Assembly (NCBI RefSeq): GCF_050434145.1 | Contig: NZ_JBNPVX010000002.1 | Coordinates: forward strand, 70,654-134,653 | Length of the DNA stretch: 64,000 nucleotides | Reading direction: 5' to 3' | Origin: JAISST01 sp050434145 | Lineage (GTDB): Bacteria; Fusobacteriota; Fusobacteriia; Fusobacteriales; Fusobacteriaceae | Shown here: piece by piece, positions 7,383-16,597 of the stretch | Layout of the letters: each line of letters starts with the position of its first letter | Numbering within the stretch: the stretch's first letter is position 1 | Notes under the pieces: model-generated | Database searches by the model: none | The model's input: the letters and a program-made list of their open reading frames with translations, nothing else | What the model was told of the DNA's origin: nothing | Program-made: the position numbers and the translations under genes

Positions 7383-9389
7383 GTGTCAGAAAATCTAGAA
7401 GAAAAGGCCCAGAAATTGCTTGAAGAAAAGGATGCTGAGGCCAGAATCAGGAACTATTCTGGTATATTCAAAACAATTTTAATTACACTGCTTACAATCT
7501 GGACTATTTTTCAGATCAATGTAAATACTTTTGGAATTTTACAAGAAGTGTTAGAGAAAATCATAAATATTAAAATAAAAATGTTAGGAGCTATGAGTGC
7601 CATGGATAGAAATATATGGCATTGTCTGTTTCTGCTGATCTTTACTTTTTTATTGTATCCTACATATAAATCTGAAACTAAAAAAAGGCTATTTCCACCT
7701 GTATGGGATTTTATCTTGGTAGGATTATCAATTTTTGTTTTTGGTTATATTCTGTACAATTTTCCCAAAGTTGCTCAAAGAGGTGGATTCCTCAAATCAA
7801 ATGATTATAAAATAGCAGGGATTGGAATTATTTTAGTAATTTTAGCCGCCAAAAGAGCTGCTCCTAGTTTATGTTATTTAGCTTTAATCTTTTTATTGTA
7901 TAATTTCTTTGGAAAATATATTCCTGGTACTTTAGGGCATGGTGGTATGTCAATAAAAAGAGTCTTAAGTCATATGGTATGGGGAAGCCAAGGAATACTT
8001 GGTACTGGTATTGATGTAAGTGCTACATATATATTTATATTTGTATTATTTGGCGCATTTTTAAAACACAGTGGATTTAGCCAATTTATAAATGATCTAT
8101 CTCTTACTCTTGTCGGGAAAAGCTCTGGTGGCCCTGCAAAAGTAGCAGTCATTGCAAGTGGATTACTTGGTATGATAAATGGAAGTGCTATTGCAAATGT
8201 AGCTACTACTGGTACTATCACCATACCACTAATGAAAAAAACTGGCTATTCTAGTGAATTTGCTGGTGCTGTGGAAGCTGTTGCCTCTACAGGGGGACAA
8301 TTTGCCCCTCCTATAATGGGTGCTGTAGGATTTGTCATGGCAGAATTTCTAGCTGATGGTGGTGGATACAGAAAAGTTATGATTGCTGCTAGTGTCCCTG
8401 CATTTCTGTATTATTTTTCTTTATTACTATCTGTACATTTTGAAGCAAAAAAATTAGGTCTCAAAGGTCTTTCGCCAGAAAATATTCCAAATGCAATGAA
8501 AGTGATGAAAAAAGGTGGGCATCTAATAATTCCATTAATTGTATTGATGACATTGATTTTTATTGGTAGAACTCCTTTATATGCTGGTGTATGGGCTACT
8601 TTTGCTACTATCATTGCTTCTTGGTTAAAAAAAGATACGCGAATGGGATTTAATAAAATAAAAGATGCTGTAGTAGAAGGTGCTCAAAGTGCAGTAGGTG
8701 TTGGAATTTCTTGTGTAATAATTGGTATTATCATTGGAACTGTATCACTCACAAGTCTTGGAATTAACATGGGAAATATAATTCTAAGTGTAGTAGGAAA
8801 GGACCAACTTTATCTAGGTGGTGTTATGGTTATGATTATGAGCATTATTTTGGGGATGGGAGTCCCTGGTGTTGCTGCCTATGTTATTGTGGCTGCTGTA
8901 GCTATTCCACTTCTTACTGAAATAGGTGTAATTCCAATAGCTGCTCATATGTTTTGCCTAATATATGCATGTCTTTCTAATATTACACCACCTGTAGCTA
9001 TGAGTTCTTATGTTGCCTCTGGAATTGCCAACTCAGATCAGACTAAGACTTCTCTTATAGCTGTAAAACTTGGCCTTACTGGATTTTTAGTGCCATTTTT
9101 CTTTTTAGATAATCCTATTCTCTTAATAGGATCAATAGATGTCAGTACTTGCTCTACAATAATAGCTATTGCTACTGCTATACTTGGGGTTACTGCTCTT
9201 ACTGCTGCTTTGGAAGGGATGTTCTTGACAAAGTGTAGTTTCCCTGAAAGAATTGCATTGCTGATAGCAGCTATCTGTACTATCAGTCCTGAATCCAAAA
9301 GTGACATTATAGGAATATTTATTCTGTTAATAATTATTATCTTTCAATATACAAAATTAAAAAATGAAAAAGGGAGCGTTCAAAAATGA
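7383..9389 (+). CDS. TRAP transporter, fused 4TM/12TM permease (TAXI type)
   Basis: 668 residues of a fused DctQ-DctM-type permease (TIGR02123-like). An N-terminal group of membrane segments corresponds to the small subunit. The large-subunit core follows, with GLLGMINGSAIANVATTGTITIPLMK (about 265), VASTGGQFAPPIMGAVGFVMAEF (about 305) and MGVPGVAAYVIV (about 495). It uses a sodium gradient to import the ligand of the binding protein encoded next. I chose GTG 7383, seven bases after GGAGGGG; the GTG at 7365 precedes that site. The stop overlaps the next start (ATGA). The substrate is not deducible from the sequence. Confidence 0.9.
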   Translation: MSENLEEKAQKLLEEKDAEARIRNYSGIFKTILITLLTIWTIFQINVNTFGILQEVLEKIINIKIKMLGAMSAMDRNIWHCLFLLIFTFLLYPTYKSETKKRLFPPVWDFILVGLSIFVFGYILYNFPKVAQRGGFLKSNDYKIAGIGIILVILAAKRAAPSLCYLALIFLLYNFFGKYIPGTLGHGGMSIKRVLSHMVWGSQGILGTGIDVSATYIFIFVLFGAFLKHSGFSQFINDLSLTLVGKSSGGPAKVAVIASGLLGMINGSAIANVATTGTITIPLMKKTGYSSEFAGAVEAVASTGGQFAPPIMGAVGFVMAEFLADGGGYRKVMIAASVPAFLYYFSLLLSVHFEAKKLGLKGLSPENIPNAMKVMKKGGHLIIPLIVLMTLIFIGRTPLYAGVWATFATIIASWLKKDTRMGFNKIKDAVVEGAQSAVGVGISCVIIGIIIGTVSLTSLGINMGNIILSVVGKDQLYLGGVMVMIMSIILGMGVPGVAAYVIVAAVAIPLLTEIGVIPIAAHMFCLIYACLSNITPPVAMSSYVASGIANSDQTKTSLIAVKLGLTGFLVPFFFLDNPILLIGSIDVSTCSTIIAIATAILGVTALTAALEGMFLTKCSFPERIALLIAAICTISPESKSDIIGIFILLIIIIFQYTKLKNEKGSVQK

Positions 9390-10348
9390 AAAAATTATTA
9401 AAAACTTTATTGACATTGGGATTATTTTTAACTACAAGCATAACATTATTTGCAAAAGAAAAAGTAACCATTAATTTCCCAACTGCAGCAACTACTGGTG
9501 CATTATATCCTTTAGGAGCAGCTATCACAAATCTTTGGTCGACACAATTGGATTATGTAAAAGCTAATTCTCAAGCATCTGGTGGTGGTATTGCCAATCT
9601 AAATCTACTTGCAGAAGGAGAAGCTCAGGTAAGTATTGCTATCAGTAGTAATTGTTATGAATCATTCACTGGTACTGGCGTTTTCGAAGGAAGAAAAAAT
9701 GAAAAATTTCGTGTAATTGGTGGATTGTATTATAATCCTAATCAAGTAGTCGTAACTAAAGATGCTAATATAGAAAATCTTGCTCAGATGAAAGGAAAAC
9801 GTTTTGCAAGTGGAGCTATTGGTAGTTCCACTGAAGGGGAATCTAAAAATCACTTTACATCTGCAACTTTAGCATATCCTAATGATATTAAAATAGAGAA
9901 TGTGGGATTTGCTGAAGCTGTTGGTATGATGAGAAACAAACAGTTGGATGGCGCATGGATAATGGCTGCTCTTGGAAATGCAGCTGTAACAGAAGCTACT
10001 TCCACAGCTAATGCTAAAATACTTAATATTGAAGATGAAATTATTGATAAATTGAAAAAAGAGTATCCTTGGTATGCAAAATTTACTATTCCAGCTGGTA
10101 CTTATCCTAATCAAGACAGTGATGTGCAAACCACTGCTATTAAGATGGTTATGTTCACTTCTACTGACTTAAGTGAAGATACTGTATATGACTTAACTAA
10201 AACTTTTTGGGAAAATGTCACTAAATTAGCTGAAAACAATAAAGGATTAGTTGGACTCAAAGTAGAAGATGCTATCAAAGATATTGCTGACCTCCCATTA
10301 CATGATGGAGCAACAAAGTACTATAGAGAAATTGGAGTATTAAAATAA
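9386..10348 (+). CDS. TAXI-family TRAP solute-binding protein
   Basis: 320 residues with an N-terminal signal peptide (MKKLLKTLLTLGLFLTTSITLFA) and no lipobox, so it is probably soluble outside the inner membrane. The mature part begins with TINFPTAATTGALYPLGAAI and has the GGGIANLNLLAEGEAQV segment typical of TAXI-type TRAP binding proteins (TIGR02122). The start overlaps the permease stop by four bases, so translation is coupled. It captures the substrate for the fused permease. TAXI proteins often bind glutamate or other small dicarboxylates, but no ligand is assigned here. Confidence 0.9.
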   Translation: MKKLLKTLLTLGLFLTTSITLFAKEKVTINFPTAATTGALYPLGAAITNLWSTQLDYVKANSQASGGGIANLNLLAEGEAQVSIAISSNCYESFTGTGVFEGRKNEKFRVIGGLYYNPNQVVVTKDANIENLAQMKGKRFASGAIGSSTEGESKNHFTSATLAYPNDIKIENVGFAEAVGMMRNKQLDGAWIMAALGNAAVTEATSTANAKILNIEDEIIDKLKKEYPWYAKFTIPAGTYPNQDSDVQTTAIKMVMFTSTDLSEDTVYDLTKTFWENVTKLAENNKGLVGLKVEDAIKDIADLPLHDGATKYYREIGVLK

Positions 10349-10363
10349 CAACATTATTACCTC

Positions 10364-10392
10364 AGCTCTTGTTTTATACAAGGGCTTTTTTT
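10364..10392 (+). terminator. Rho-independent terminator after the TAXI-TRAP genes
   Basis: The stem AGCTCTTGT / ACAAGGGCT (nine pairs, one G-U) encloses a 5-base loop and is followed by seven T, 16 bases after the stop codon. Confidence 0.85.
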
Positions 10393-10407
10393 ATAAATAG
10401 AACTTAT

Positions 10408-10504
10408 CACGAACAAAAATTAGCGAGCTTTTATTCTTATCAACAATGAAAACTATATATCTGTTTTTTTAATACGAACAAATCCATAATTTTAATTGTT
10501 ATCT
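10408..10504 (+). promoter_or_regulatory. Paired CGAACAA sites upstream of the DASS transporter
   Basis: CGAACAA occurs at 10410 and 10475, again 65 bases apart. The second is followed by TTTTAATTGTTATCT, nearly identical to the block after the second site upstream of the TRAP operon. This suggests co-regulation of the two transporters. No sigma-54 type GG-N10-GC promoter was found in either region. Confidence 0.5.
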
Positions 10505-10571
10505 ACAATAAAATAAAACTTGATGGTATTATATTCAATGTGATTAAAAATTTAATGGGGGAAATCTAAAA

Positions 10572-12017
10572 ATGGAAAAAAATTTAAAAAGATCTTTAAT
10601 TGTCTCTATTGCTTTTGTTCTAATAATAATTATTGGAAAAATTCCAGCGCCAACTAATCTTTCTCAAGAAGCTATGAGAGTATTAGGTATATTTGCTGGT
10701 TGTCTTCTTTTGTGGCTTGCTATTAGTATTGATTGGCCTAGCATTGTATGTATTATTTTAGTAGGATTTTTACCATCTATGAATTTCAAATCAGTATTGT
10801 CAGGAGCTTTTGGTGGAGAGACTTTTGTTTTTTTGCTGGCAACCTTTTTATGTACTTATGCTCTATCTCAGACTCCATTTTTGAAAAGATGTGCTATAAC
10901 TTTTGTTACTAGCAGTTTGGCTCGAAAAGGACCATGGTATTTTACCATTTCCTTTTTCGCTGCTGTAATATTTATTGGTTGCTTCATGTCTCCAACAGTC
11001 CTATTTGTCATCTTTTTACCAATATTGGAGGAAGTTTACAAAGTTTTAAATATTCAGAAAGGTGATAAAGTCGGAGCTATGCTAATGATGGGCCTTGCCT
11101 TTTCTACTTCAATATCATCTGGAATGACACCTATAGCGCATGTATTCAGTATTATGGCTATGGCAGCCTATAACAAAGCTACTGACAATGTAATTGGTTA
11201 TGGTGAATACATGGCTTTCGGAATTCCTGTTGGTATACTCATTGTAATTATTATGATTTTATTATTTAAATTTGTATTAAAAGTTGATATGTCCAATATT
11301 AAAAAAATTGATGTTTCACATTTAAGGAAAAATATGGACCCTTTTAGTATCAGAGAACTAATATGTATTTTAGTATTTATGAGTGTCATTTGTGCTTGGG
11401 TTATGCCTAGCCTTTTGAAGGATATTTTTCCAGCTTTACACAAAACTTTAAATCCGTATGGTACTGCTATGCCGCCATTAATTGGAGCAGTTATATTAGC
11501 AATTGTTTCTGTTGATAAAAAACCTTTATTAAATACAGTGGATGCTATGAAAAATGGTATTCCTTGGGCAAGTCTTCTAATGACGGCTGGAACTCTCACT
11601 CTTGGATCAGCTATGATTAATAAAGATATTGGATTATCTAAATACTTAACAGACAGCTTTGGGGCTAACTTTTCTAATTTATCACCTGTGCTTATAATTA
11701 TTATTTTTCTGACATGGGCAGCAATACAAACTAATCTCTCATCTAATATGGTTACTGTCACTGTTGTAACAGCTGTTGCCATACCGATTGCACTGGCAAC
11801 TAATGGAGCAGTAAATACTCCAGCATTAGTATCATTAGTTGGATTACTTGCATCTTTTGCATTTGCAACTCCCCCAGCTATGCCACATATAGCTCTTGCT
11901 GGTGGTTCTGGATGGACTAGTGTTGCACAGATATTTAAATATGGTGGTTTACTAATGATAATCAGTATTATCCTCTCGGCACTTGTTGGATACCCTATTG
12001 CAGCTAGTATCATGTAG
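10572..12017 (+). CDS. DASS/SLC13-family anion (di- or tricarboxylate) symporter
   Basis: 481 residues with about 12 hydrophobic segments. The TNLSSNMVTVTVVTAVAIPIA (about 397-417) and FAFATPPAMPHIALAGGSG segments, and GCFMSPTVLF in the N-terminal half, match the repeated substrate/sodium-binding regions of DASS (citrate/succinate-type) carriers. It would import dicarboxylates or related anions with sodium. It stands in its own transcription unit after a terminator, with GGGGGA upstream of ATG 10572, and is followed at 89 bases by the chorismate-mutase-like gene. The conserved 65-bp-spaced sites upstream tie its control to that of the TRAP operon. Confidence 0.88.
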   Translation: MEKNLKRSLIVSIAFVLIIIIGKIPAPTNLSQEAMRVLGIFAGCLLLWLAISIDWPSIVCIILVGFLPSMNFKSVLSGAFGGETFVFLLATFLCTYALSQTPFLKRCAITFVTSSLARKGPWYFTISFFAAVIFIGCFMSPTVLFVIFLPILEEVYKVLNIQKGDKVGAMLMMGLAFSTSISSGMTPIAHVFSIMAMAAYNKATDNVIGYGEYMAFGIPVGILIVIIMILLFKFVLKVDMSNIKKIDVSHLRKNMDPFSIRELICILVFMSVICAWVMPSLLKDIFPALHKTLNPYGTAMPPLIGAVILAIVSVDKKPLLNTVDAMKNGIPWASLLMTAGTLTLGSAMINKDIGLSKYLTDSFGANFSNLSPVLIIIIFLTWAAIQTNLSSNMVTVTVVTAVAIPIALATNGAVNTPALVSLVGLLASFAFATPPAMPHIALAGGSGWTSVAQIFKYGGLLMIISIILSALVGYPIAASIM

Positions 12018-12106
12018 CAAAAGAATTTTTCTTATGCCAAACAACAATTACAATTATATAAGTGTTTGTAATTGACTAAATAACTATATTTTACAAGGAG
12101 AAAACA

Positions 12107-12661
12107 ATGACTTTAGACGAAATAAGAATAAAAATAGATCAAATTGATAATGAAATAAAAGAATTATTTATAAAAAGAATGGAATGTGCCAAAGAAGTTG
12201 CCAATACAAAAAATATTACTGGTGGAGATGTGTTTGTTCCTGAAAGAGAAAATATAATTATAGAAAAACGTTCTGAAGGGATAAATGATGAAATAAAAAA
12301 TGGATACATTGCTTTTTTAAAACATCTTATGAGTGTCAGCAGACAATATCAATATGGAATTCTTAAAAATATGCAAAATGACGTTGTTGGAAATCTTAAA
12401 AAGAATTTAAAAAATATAGACTCTCATAGAAAAATATCTATTACTTTTAACTGTCAACAAAATAATACTAATCTTAACCTCTATATTAATATGATTGTTC
12501 TTAATAGTATAAGAATATCAGAGATAAACATAAAAGATGAAAAAGGAACTTTAAAGTGTAATGTAACCTTGGAGGGAGCTCTAGAAGATGAAAATATGAA
12601 AATTCTTCTTTGTCAATTAGGAAAAGAAGCTCCAAATTTTAGCATTGTAGAAGTTCTCTAA
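12107..12661 (+). CDS. Chorismate mutase type II domain protein with unassigned C-terminal domain
   Basis: 184 residues. The first 85 or so form an AroQ-class chorismate mutase helical domain (MTLDEIRIKIDQIDNEIKELFIKRMECAKEVANTK..., with VPERENIIIEKR and a final FLKHLMSVSRQYQ), which turns chorismate into prephenate. The remaining roughly 80 residues (KISITFNCQQ... to SIVEVL) have alternating strand-helix character. They could be a small ligand-binding or ACT-like domain, but I cannot assign them. The AAGGAGA ribosome site is clear. It follows a transporter rather than aromatic biosynthesis genes, so its role may be regulatory or catabolic. Confidence 0.75.
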   Translation: MTLDEIRIKIDQIDNEIKELFIKRMECAKEVANTKNITGGDVFVPERENIIIEKRSEGINDEIKNGYIAFLKHLMSVSRQYQYGILKNMQNDVVGNLKKNLKNIDSHRKISITFNCQQNNTNLNLYINMIVLNSIRISEINIKDEKGTLKCNVTLEGALEDENMKILLCQLGKEAPNFSIVEVL

Positions 12662-12671
12662 TAATATCTAA

Positions 12672-12704
12672 AATAGTTGTAAGTTTTTACAACTATTTTT
12701 TTGT
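12672..12704 (+). terminator. Rho-independent terminator after the chorismate mutase gene
   Basis: The stem ATAGTTGTAA / TTACAACTAT encloses a four-base loop and is followed by seven T. Confidence 0.85.
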
Positions 12705-12793
12705 AAATATTTTTTATTTTTCGCATATTTGTGGTATTACTTTTAACTTATTTGGTGTATAATATAAAGTAATTAAAACTTTGAGGTGAGATT

Positions 12794-13423
12794 TTGAGTC
12801 AAAAGATATATGGTTATTTTTTAATTGATGAAAAAAAGAGTGGTATTGTTGACTCATGGGATAAATGCCAAAATGCTACAAAAGGCAAAAAATCTAGATA
12901 TAAATCTTTTAAAACATTAGCAGAATGCAATATTTGGATTGAAAATGGTTGTCAATATGAATCAAAAGAAGTAAAAGAACAAAAAAAGATAGAAATCCAA
13001 AATAATATGATTGATGGAATATATTTTGATGCAGGTACTGGTAGAGGAATTGGTGTAGAAGTCAGAGTTACTGATAAACATGGTAATTCACTTATTAATG
13101 AACATTATCATTCTTTTCCTCTTAATGAATATGGTAATATTTTTTTAGGAAAAGAGAGAACTAATAATTTTGGAGAATTGTTAGGATTATCAATAGCATT
13201 GGATTTTGCTTTAAAGTCTGATACAAAAAATATTTTTGGTGATAGTAATCTTGTAATAGAATATTGGTCACATGGCCATTTTAATAAAGGTAGTGTCAAT
13301 GATGATACTATTAAGCTTATTAATTATGTTGTGAAGAGAAGAAAAAAATACGAAGTCTGTGGTGGGAAAATTGCCCATATTTCTGGAGATATTAATCCAG
13401 CAGATTTAGGTTTTCACAAATAA
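12794..13423 (+). CDS. Ribonuclease HI with N-terminal viroplasmin domain
   Basis: 209 residues. The N-terminal 45 or so residues (YGYFLIDEKKSGIVDSWDKCQ...GKKSRYKSFKTLAEC) are a caulimovirus-type viroplasmin domain, which binds RNA-DNA hybrids in RNase H1 proteins. The rest is an RNase H fold with acidic active-site residues in IYFDAGTG, NNFGELLGL, FGDSNLVIEY and NPADLGFHK. It removes RNA from RNA-DNA hybrids. The start is TTG at 12794 with GAGGTGAG just upstream; no ATG fits. It is followed 10 bases later by a membrane-protein gene. Confidence 0.85.
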   Translation: MSQKIYGYFLIDEKKSGIVDSWDKCQNATKGKKSRYKSFKTLAECNIWIENGCQYESKEVKEQKKIEIQNNMIDGIYFDAGTGRGIGVEVRVTDKHGNSLINEHYHSFPLNEYGNIFLGKERTNNFGELLGLSIALDFALKSDTKNIFGDSNLVIEYWSHGHFNKGSVNDDTIKLINYVVKRRKKYEVCGGKIAHISGDINPADLGFHK

Positions 13424-13433
13424 GGAGGACAGA

Positions 13434-14117
13434 ATGGAAGCTTTCAAACTTTTTAGTTTTCAACATATTTTAGTAATGGTTTTGGGTGTCTTTGGAGTCT
13501 TCATTGCTCTCTTTTTATCCAATGCAAACTACAAAATTATTCCCAAATTAATTGGAATTGCTATATTTTTACTGAAAATGAGTGAGCTCTTTTATAGACA
13601 TGCTATAATAAAAGAGCCTATCATTGATCTATTACCATTACATTTATGTAATATAAGCCTTATATTTGCAGTCCTTGTCCTCGTTTTTCGGATTGATTCA
13701 TTATTTCAAGTAACTTATTACTGGGGAATTGGGGCAATATTTGCTATTCTCACTCCTGATGTAAAAAGAGGATTGTCAGATTTTGCCACCATTAGTTTTT
13801 TTATAACTCACTTTTTTGTTCTATATGCACCTATTTGCTGCATCACTGCATTTAATATGAAACCTACATTAAAAGGATTTTGGACATCATTTTTCGCACT
13901 TAATTTCTGTGCAGTAATAATCTTCTTTATTAATGCAAAAATTGGTAAAAATTATATGTTCTTAAATAAAATTCCAGATTTTTCTTCTCCTCTAAATTCT
14001 TTTGGAGAATGGCCTTATTATCTGATAGTCATTGAAGGATTGTATTTAATAATAACTTATTTATTATATCTACCATTTAGAAAAAGTAGAGCCAAGTACA
14101 TCTCGCGAACAAGATAA
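13434..14117 (+). CDS. YwaF/TIGR02206-family integral membrane protein
   Basis: 227 residues with six or seven membrane segments. The LPLHLCNISL (about 63), YYWGIGAIFAILTPD (about 97) and NYMFLNKIP...GEWPYYLI segments match the YwaF-type family TIGR02206. Its function is unknown to me; no catalytic motif is evident. AAGGAGG precedes ATG 13434, and it probably shares a transcript with the RNase H gene. A strong hairpin terminator follows. Confidence 0.75.
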   Translation: MEAFKLFSFQHILVMVLGVFGVFIALFLSNANYKIIPKLIGIAIFLLKMSELFYRHAIIKEPIIDLLPLHLCNISLIFAVLVLVFRIDSLFQVTYYWGIGAIFAILTPDVKRGLSDFATISFFITHFFVLYAPICCITAFNMKPTLKGFWTSFFALNFCAVIIFFINAKIGKNYMFLNKIPDFSSPLNSFGEWPYYLIVIEGLYLIITYLLYLPFRKSRAKYISRTR

Positions 14118-14133
14118 TAATATAAATGTAAAA

Positions 14134-14158
14134 CGGGGTATGTAAACCCCGCTTTTTT
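14134..14158. terminator. Bidirectional terminator between convergent genes
   Basis: The stem CGGGGT / ACCCCG has a six-base loop, followed by CTTTTTT on the plus strand and TTTTAC on the minus strand. It closes both the YwaF-like gene (plus) and the DUF1015 gene (minus), whose stop codon it touches. Confidence 0.85.
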
Positions 14159-15398
14159 ATATCTTATGTATGAATAAACCACTTCTTAATTTTGGCTCAA
14201 ACCATGTTGATTTTGGTGGCATCAACAGTCCTGCATCAGCAACTTGAAACAACTCCTTTATATCTGTTGGATACATTGCAAAAGCTACTGTCATATCTTC
14301 ACTAACTCTTCTTTCAAGTTCTGACAATCCCCTAATTCCACCTACAAAATCTATTCTTTTATTTGTCTTAGGATCGTCTATTGCCAATATTGGTGATAAC
14401 ACTTCATTTTGTAAAATAGCCACATCTAATGATTCTACTGGGTCATTAGGAATATAGTTTTCTCTAATTTTTAGTTTGTACCAATTATTCCCCAAATACA
14501 TCCCTAAATTCCCTTTTAATAAAGGTTTATACTGATTTTTTCCACATAACTCTATCTCAAATTTCTCTTTCATCTTGTCCAAAAATTGTTCTTCTGTCAA
14601 TCCATTTAAATCTTTTACTACTCTATTATAATCCATTATCTTTAGTTGATTGTGTGGGAATAGCACTGAAAGAAAAAAATTATATTCTTCTTTTCCTGTA
14701 TGTAATTTATTTTCTTTTCTTTTTTTTAGAGCTACATTTACTGCTGATGCTGCTCTATGATGCCCATCTGCAATATATGTACAAGCAACATTTTTAAATC
14801 CTTCATATATTTCCAACACATCATTAATGTCATTTACAATCCATACTCTATGAGTTATCTCATCTTCTGAAATGAAATCATAAACTGGAACTTTTTCCTT
14901 AATTTTATTAACTATTTTATTTATTGATTCATTATTGCTATAAGCTAGAAATATAGGTCCAGTTTGCGCATTACATATGTTTATATGATTTATTCTGTCT
15001 TGTTCTTTTACTTTTAATGTATTCTCGTGTTTCTTTACAATATTATTCAAATAGTCATCTACAGATGAACATCCTACAATTCCTGTCTGTGACCTACCAT
15101 TCATTATAAGCTCATATATGTAATAACATGGATTTGCATCTTCAATAAACTCTCCATTATTTATCATTTCCCACAATGTATCATGTGCCGCTTTATATAC
15201 TTCAGTGCTATGAATATCTATTTCCAATGGATTATCAAATGTTGTCTCTGCTCTATCTATTCTTAAAAAAGAATAAGGATTTTTTTTGACTATTTCCATG
15301 GCTTCTTTAGTGTTGTATACATCATAAGGAAGGGCTGCAATTTTTTCACCTAAATCTAATCTTGGTCTTATTCCATTAAAAGCCTTTACTATTGCCAT
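14157..15398 (-). CDS. DUF1015 family protein of the serine operon (SerK-like candidate)
   Basis: 413 residues. It starts MAIVKAFNGIRPRLDLGEKIAALPYDVYN, typical of DUF1015, with KHENT (123-127) and ADGHHRAASA (210-219). I chose ATG 15398, five bases after GGGGGTGA, over the GTG at 15413. It is the third gene of a serC-serA-DUF1015 operon, 20 bases after serA. No phosphoserine phosphatase gene is present here. The DGHHR motif recalls archaeal ADP-dependent serine kinases of the SerK/ParB fold, which interconvert serine and phosphoserine. I infer a phosphoserine- or serine-related activity, but this is unproven. Confidence 0.8.
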   Translation of the reverse strand: MAIVKAFNGIRPRLDLGEKIAALPYDVYNTKEAMEIVKKNPYSFLRIDRAETTFDNPLEIDIHSTEVYKAAHDTLWEMINNGEFIEDANPCYYIYELIMNGRSQTGIVGCSSVDDYLNNIVKKHENTLKVKEQDRINHINICNAQTGPIFLAYSNNESINKIVNKIKEKVPVYDFISEDEITHRVWIVNDINDVLEIYEGFKNVACTYIADGHHRAASAVNVALKKRKENKLHTGKEEYNFFLSVLFPHNQLKIMDYNRVVKDLNGLTEEQFLDKMKEKFEIELCGKNQYKPLLKGNLGMYLGNNWYKLKIRENYIPNDPVESLDVAILQNEVLSPILAIDDPKTNKRIDFVGGIRGLSELERRVSEDMTVAFAMYPTDIKELFQVADAGLLMPPKSTWFEPKLRSGLFIHKI

Positions 15399-15418
15399 AT
15401 CTATCACCCCCACATTAT

Positions 15419-16582
15419 CTATTTCAATTTTCGTACTTTAAGCACTCCCTCTATTTCTTTGATTTTATCCATTATTTCTGAAGTAACAGTAGTATCTACA
15501 TCAAACATACTATATGCATAATCTCCCTTACTTTTGTTAATCATGTTAGCAATATTAATATCATTATCTCCCAATATTTGGGTAAATTGACTTATCATAT
15601 TTTTTATATTTCTATGTGCTATTGATATCCGACATTTTTTCATGCAGATTCCCATATCACAATTGGGAAAATTTACTGAATTCTTTATATTTCCATTTTC
15701 TAAAAAGTCTATTGTCGCCTTTACTGCCATTTTAGCACAATTATCCTCTGACTCACTAGTAGAAGCCCCTAAATGTGGTGTTATTAATGTATTCGGAGCA
15801 TTCATAATATCTGTATTAGGAAAATCTGAAAGATATTTTTTTACTTTTCCCGATTTCAAAGCCTCTGTCAAATCTTTTTCATTAACTAAAAGATCTCTTG
15901 CATAATTTAGTATTACAACTCCATCTTTCATTTGAGCAATAGCTTCTTTATTAATTAAAAATTTTGTACTATCTAATAATGGTGTATGTATTGATATGTA
16001 ATCGCAATTTTGGAATATATCTCTTATATCAGTAATATGTGTTATACCTTTATAAAGATTCCATGCTGCATCTACAGACATATATGGATCATATCCATAT
16101 ACTTTCATATCTAAATATGTGGCAGCATTGGCTACTAATACTCCTATGGCTCCTAGCCCAATTACCCCTAATTTTTTTCCACTGATTTCACTTCCAGCAA
16201 AATTTTTCTTTATTTTTTCAGTTAATTTAGCAATATCTTTGTTATCTTTTTCAGAATTAACCCACTCTATTCCACCCACTATATCTCTTGATGCTAATAG
16301 TAATCCTGATATTACCAACTCTTTTACCCCGTTGGCATTGGCACCTGGTGTATTGAACACAACTATTCCTTCCTCTGAACATTTTTCTATAGGAATATTA
16401 TTTACTCCTGCACCTGCTCTAGCTATCGCATATAATCCCTTATGCAATTTGGCTTCATGCATATCGGCACTACGAAGTAAAATTGCGTCTGCCTCTTCAT
16501 AATTATTTATTCTTTCATACTCATTTGTAAATAATTCCAAACCAATATCAGCAATAGGGTTTAGACAATTGTATTTAAACAT
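15419..16582 (-). CDS. serA: D-3-phosphoglycerate dehydrogenase
   Basis: 387 residues of a D-isomer 2-hydroxyacid dehydrogenase that oxidises 3-phosphoglycerate, the first step of serine synthesis. Visible are the N-terminal substrate segment ARAGAGVNNIPIEKC, the NAD-binding VIGLGAIGVLVANAA, the catalytic arginine in LNYARD, and the PHLGASTSESEDNCA region with catalytic histidine. A C-terminal ACT domain (NIKNMISQFTQILGDNDINIANMINKSKG...) probably gives feedback by serine. I chose ATG 16582, which has AAAGGTGG upstream, rather than the GTG at 16591. It lies 15 bases after serC. Confidence 0.95.
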   Translation of the reverse strand: MFKYNCLNPIADIGLELFTNEYERINNYEEADAILLRSADMHEAKLHKGLYAIARAGAGVNNIPIEKCSEEGIVVFNTPGANANGVKELVISGLLLASRDIVGGIEWVNSEKDNKDIAKLTEKIKKNFAGSEISGKKLGVIGLGAIGVLVANAATYLDMKVYGYDPYMSVDAAWNLYKGITHITDIRDIFQNCDYISIHTPLLDSTKFLINKEAIAQMKDGVVILNYARDLLVNEKDLTEALKSGKVKKYLSDFPNTDIMNAPNTLITPHLGASTSESEDNCAKMAVKATIDFLENGNIKNSVNFPNCDMGICMKKCRISIAHRNIKNMISQFTQILGDNDINIANMINKSKGDYAYSMFDVDTTVTSEIMDKIKEIEGVLKVRKLK

Positions 16583-16597
16583 CAATTCCACCTTTCC

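Noticed and set aside
11198..12013. Long open frame antisense to the DASS transporter
   Set aside because: It is a shadow of hydrophobic codons on the other strand; the plus-strand product is a clear transporter.
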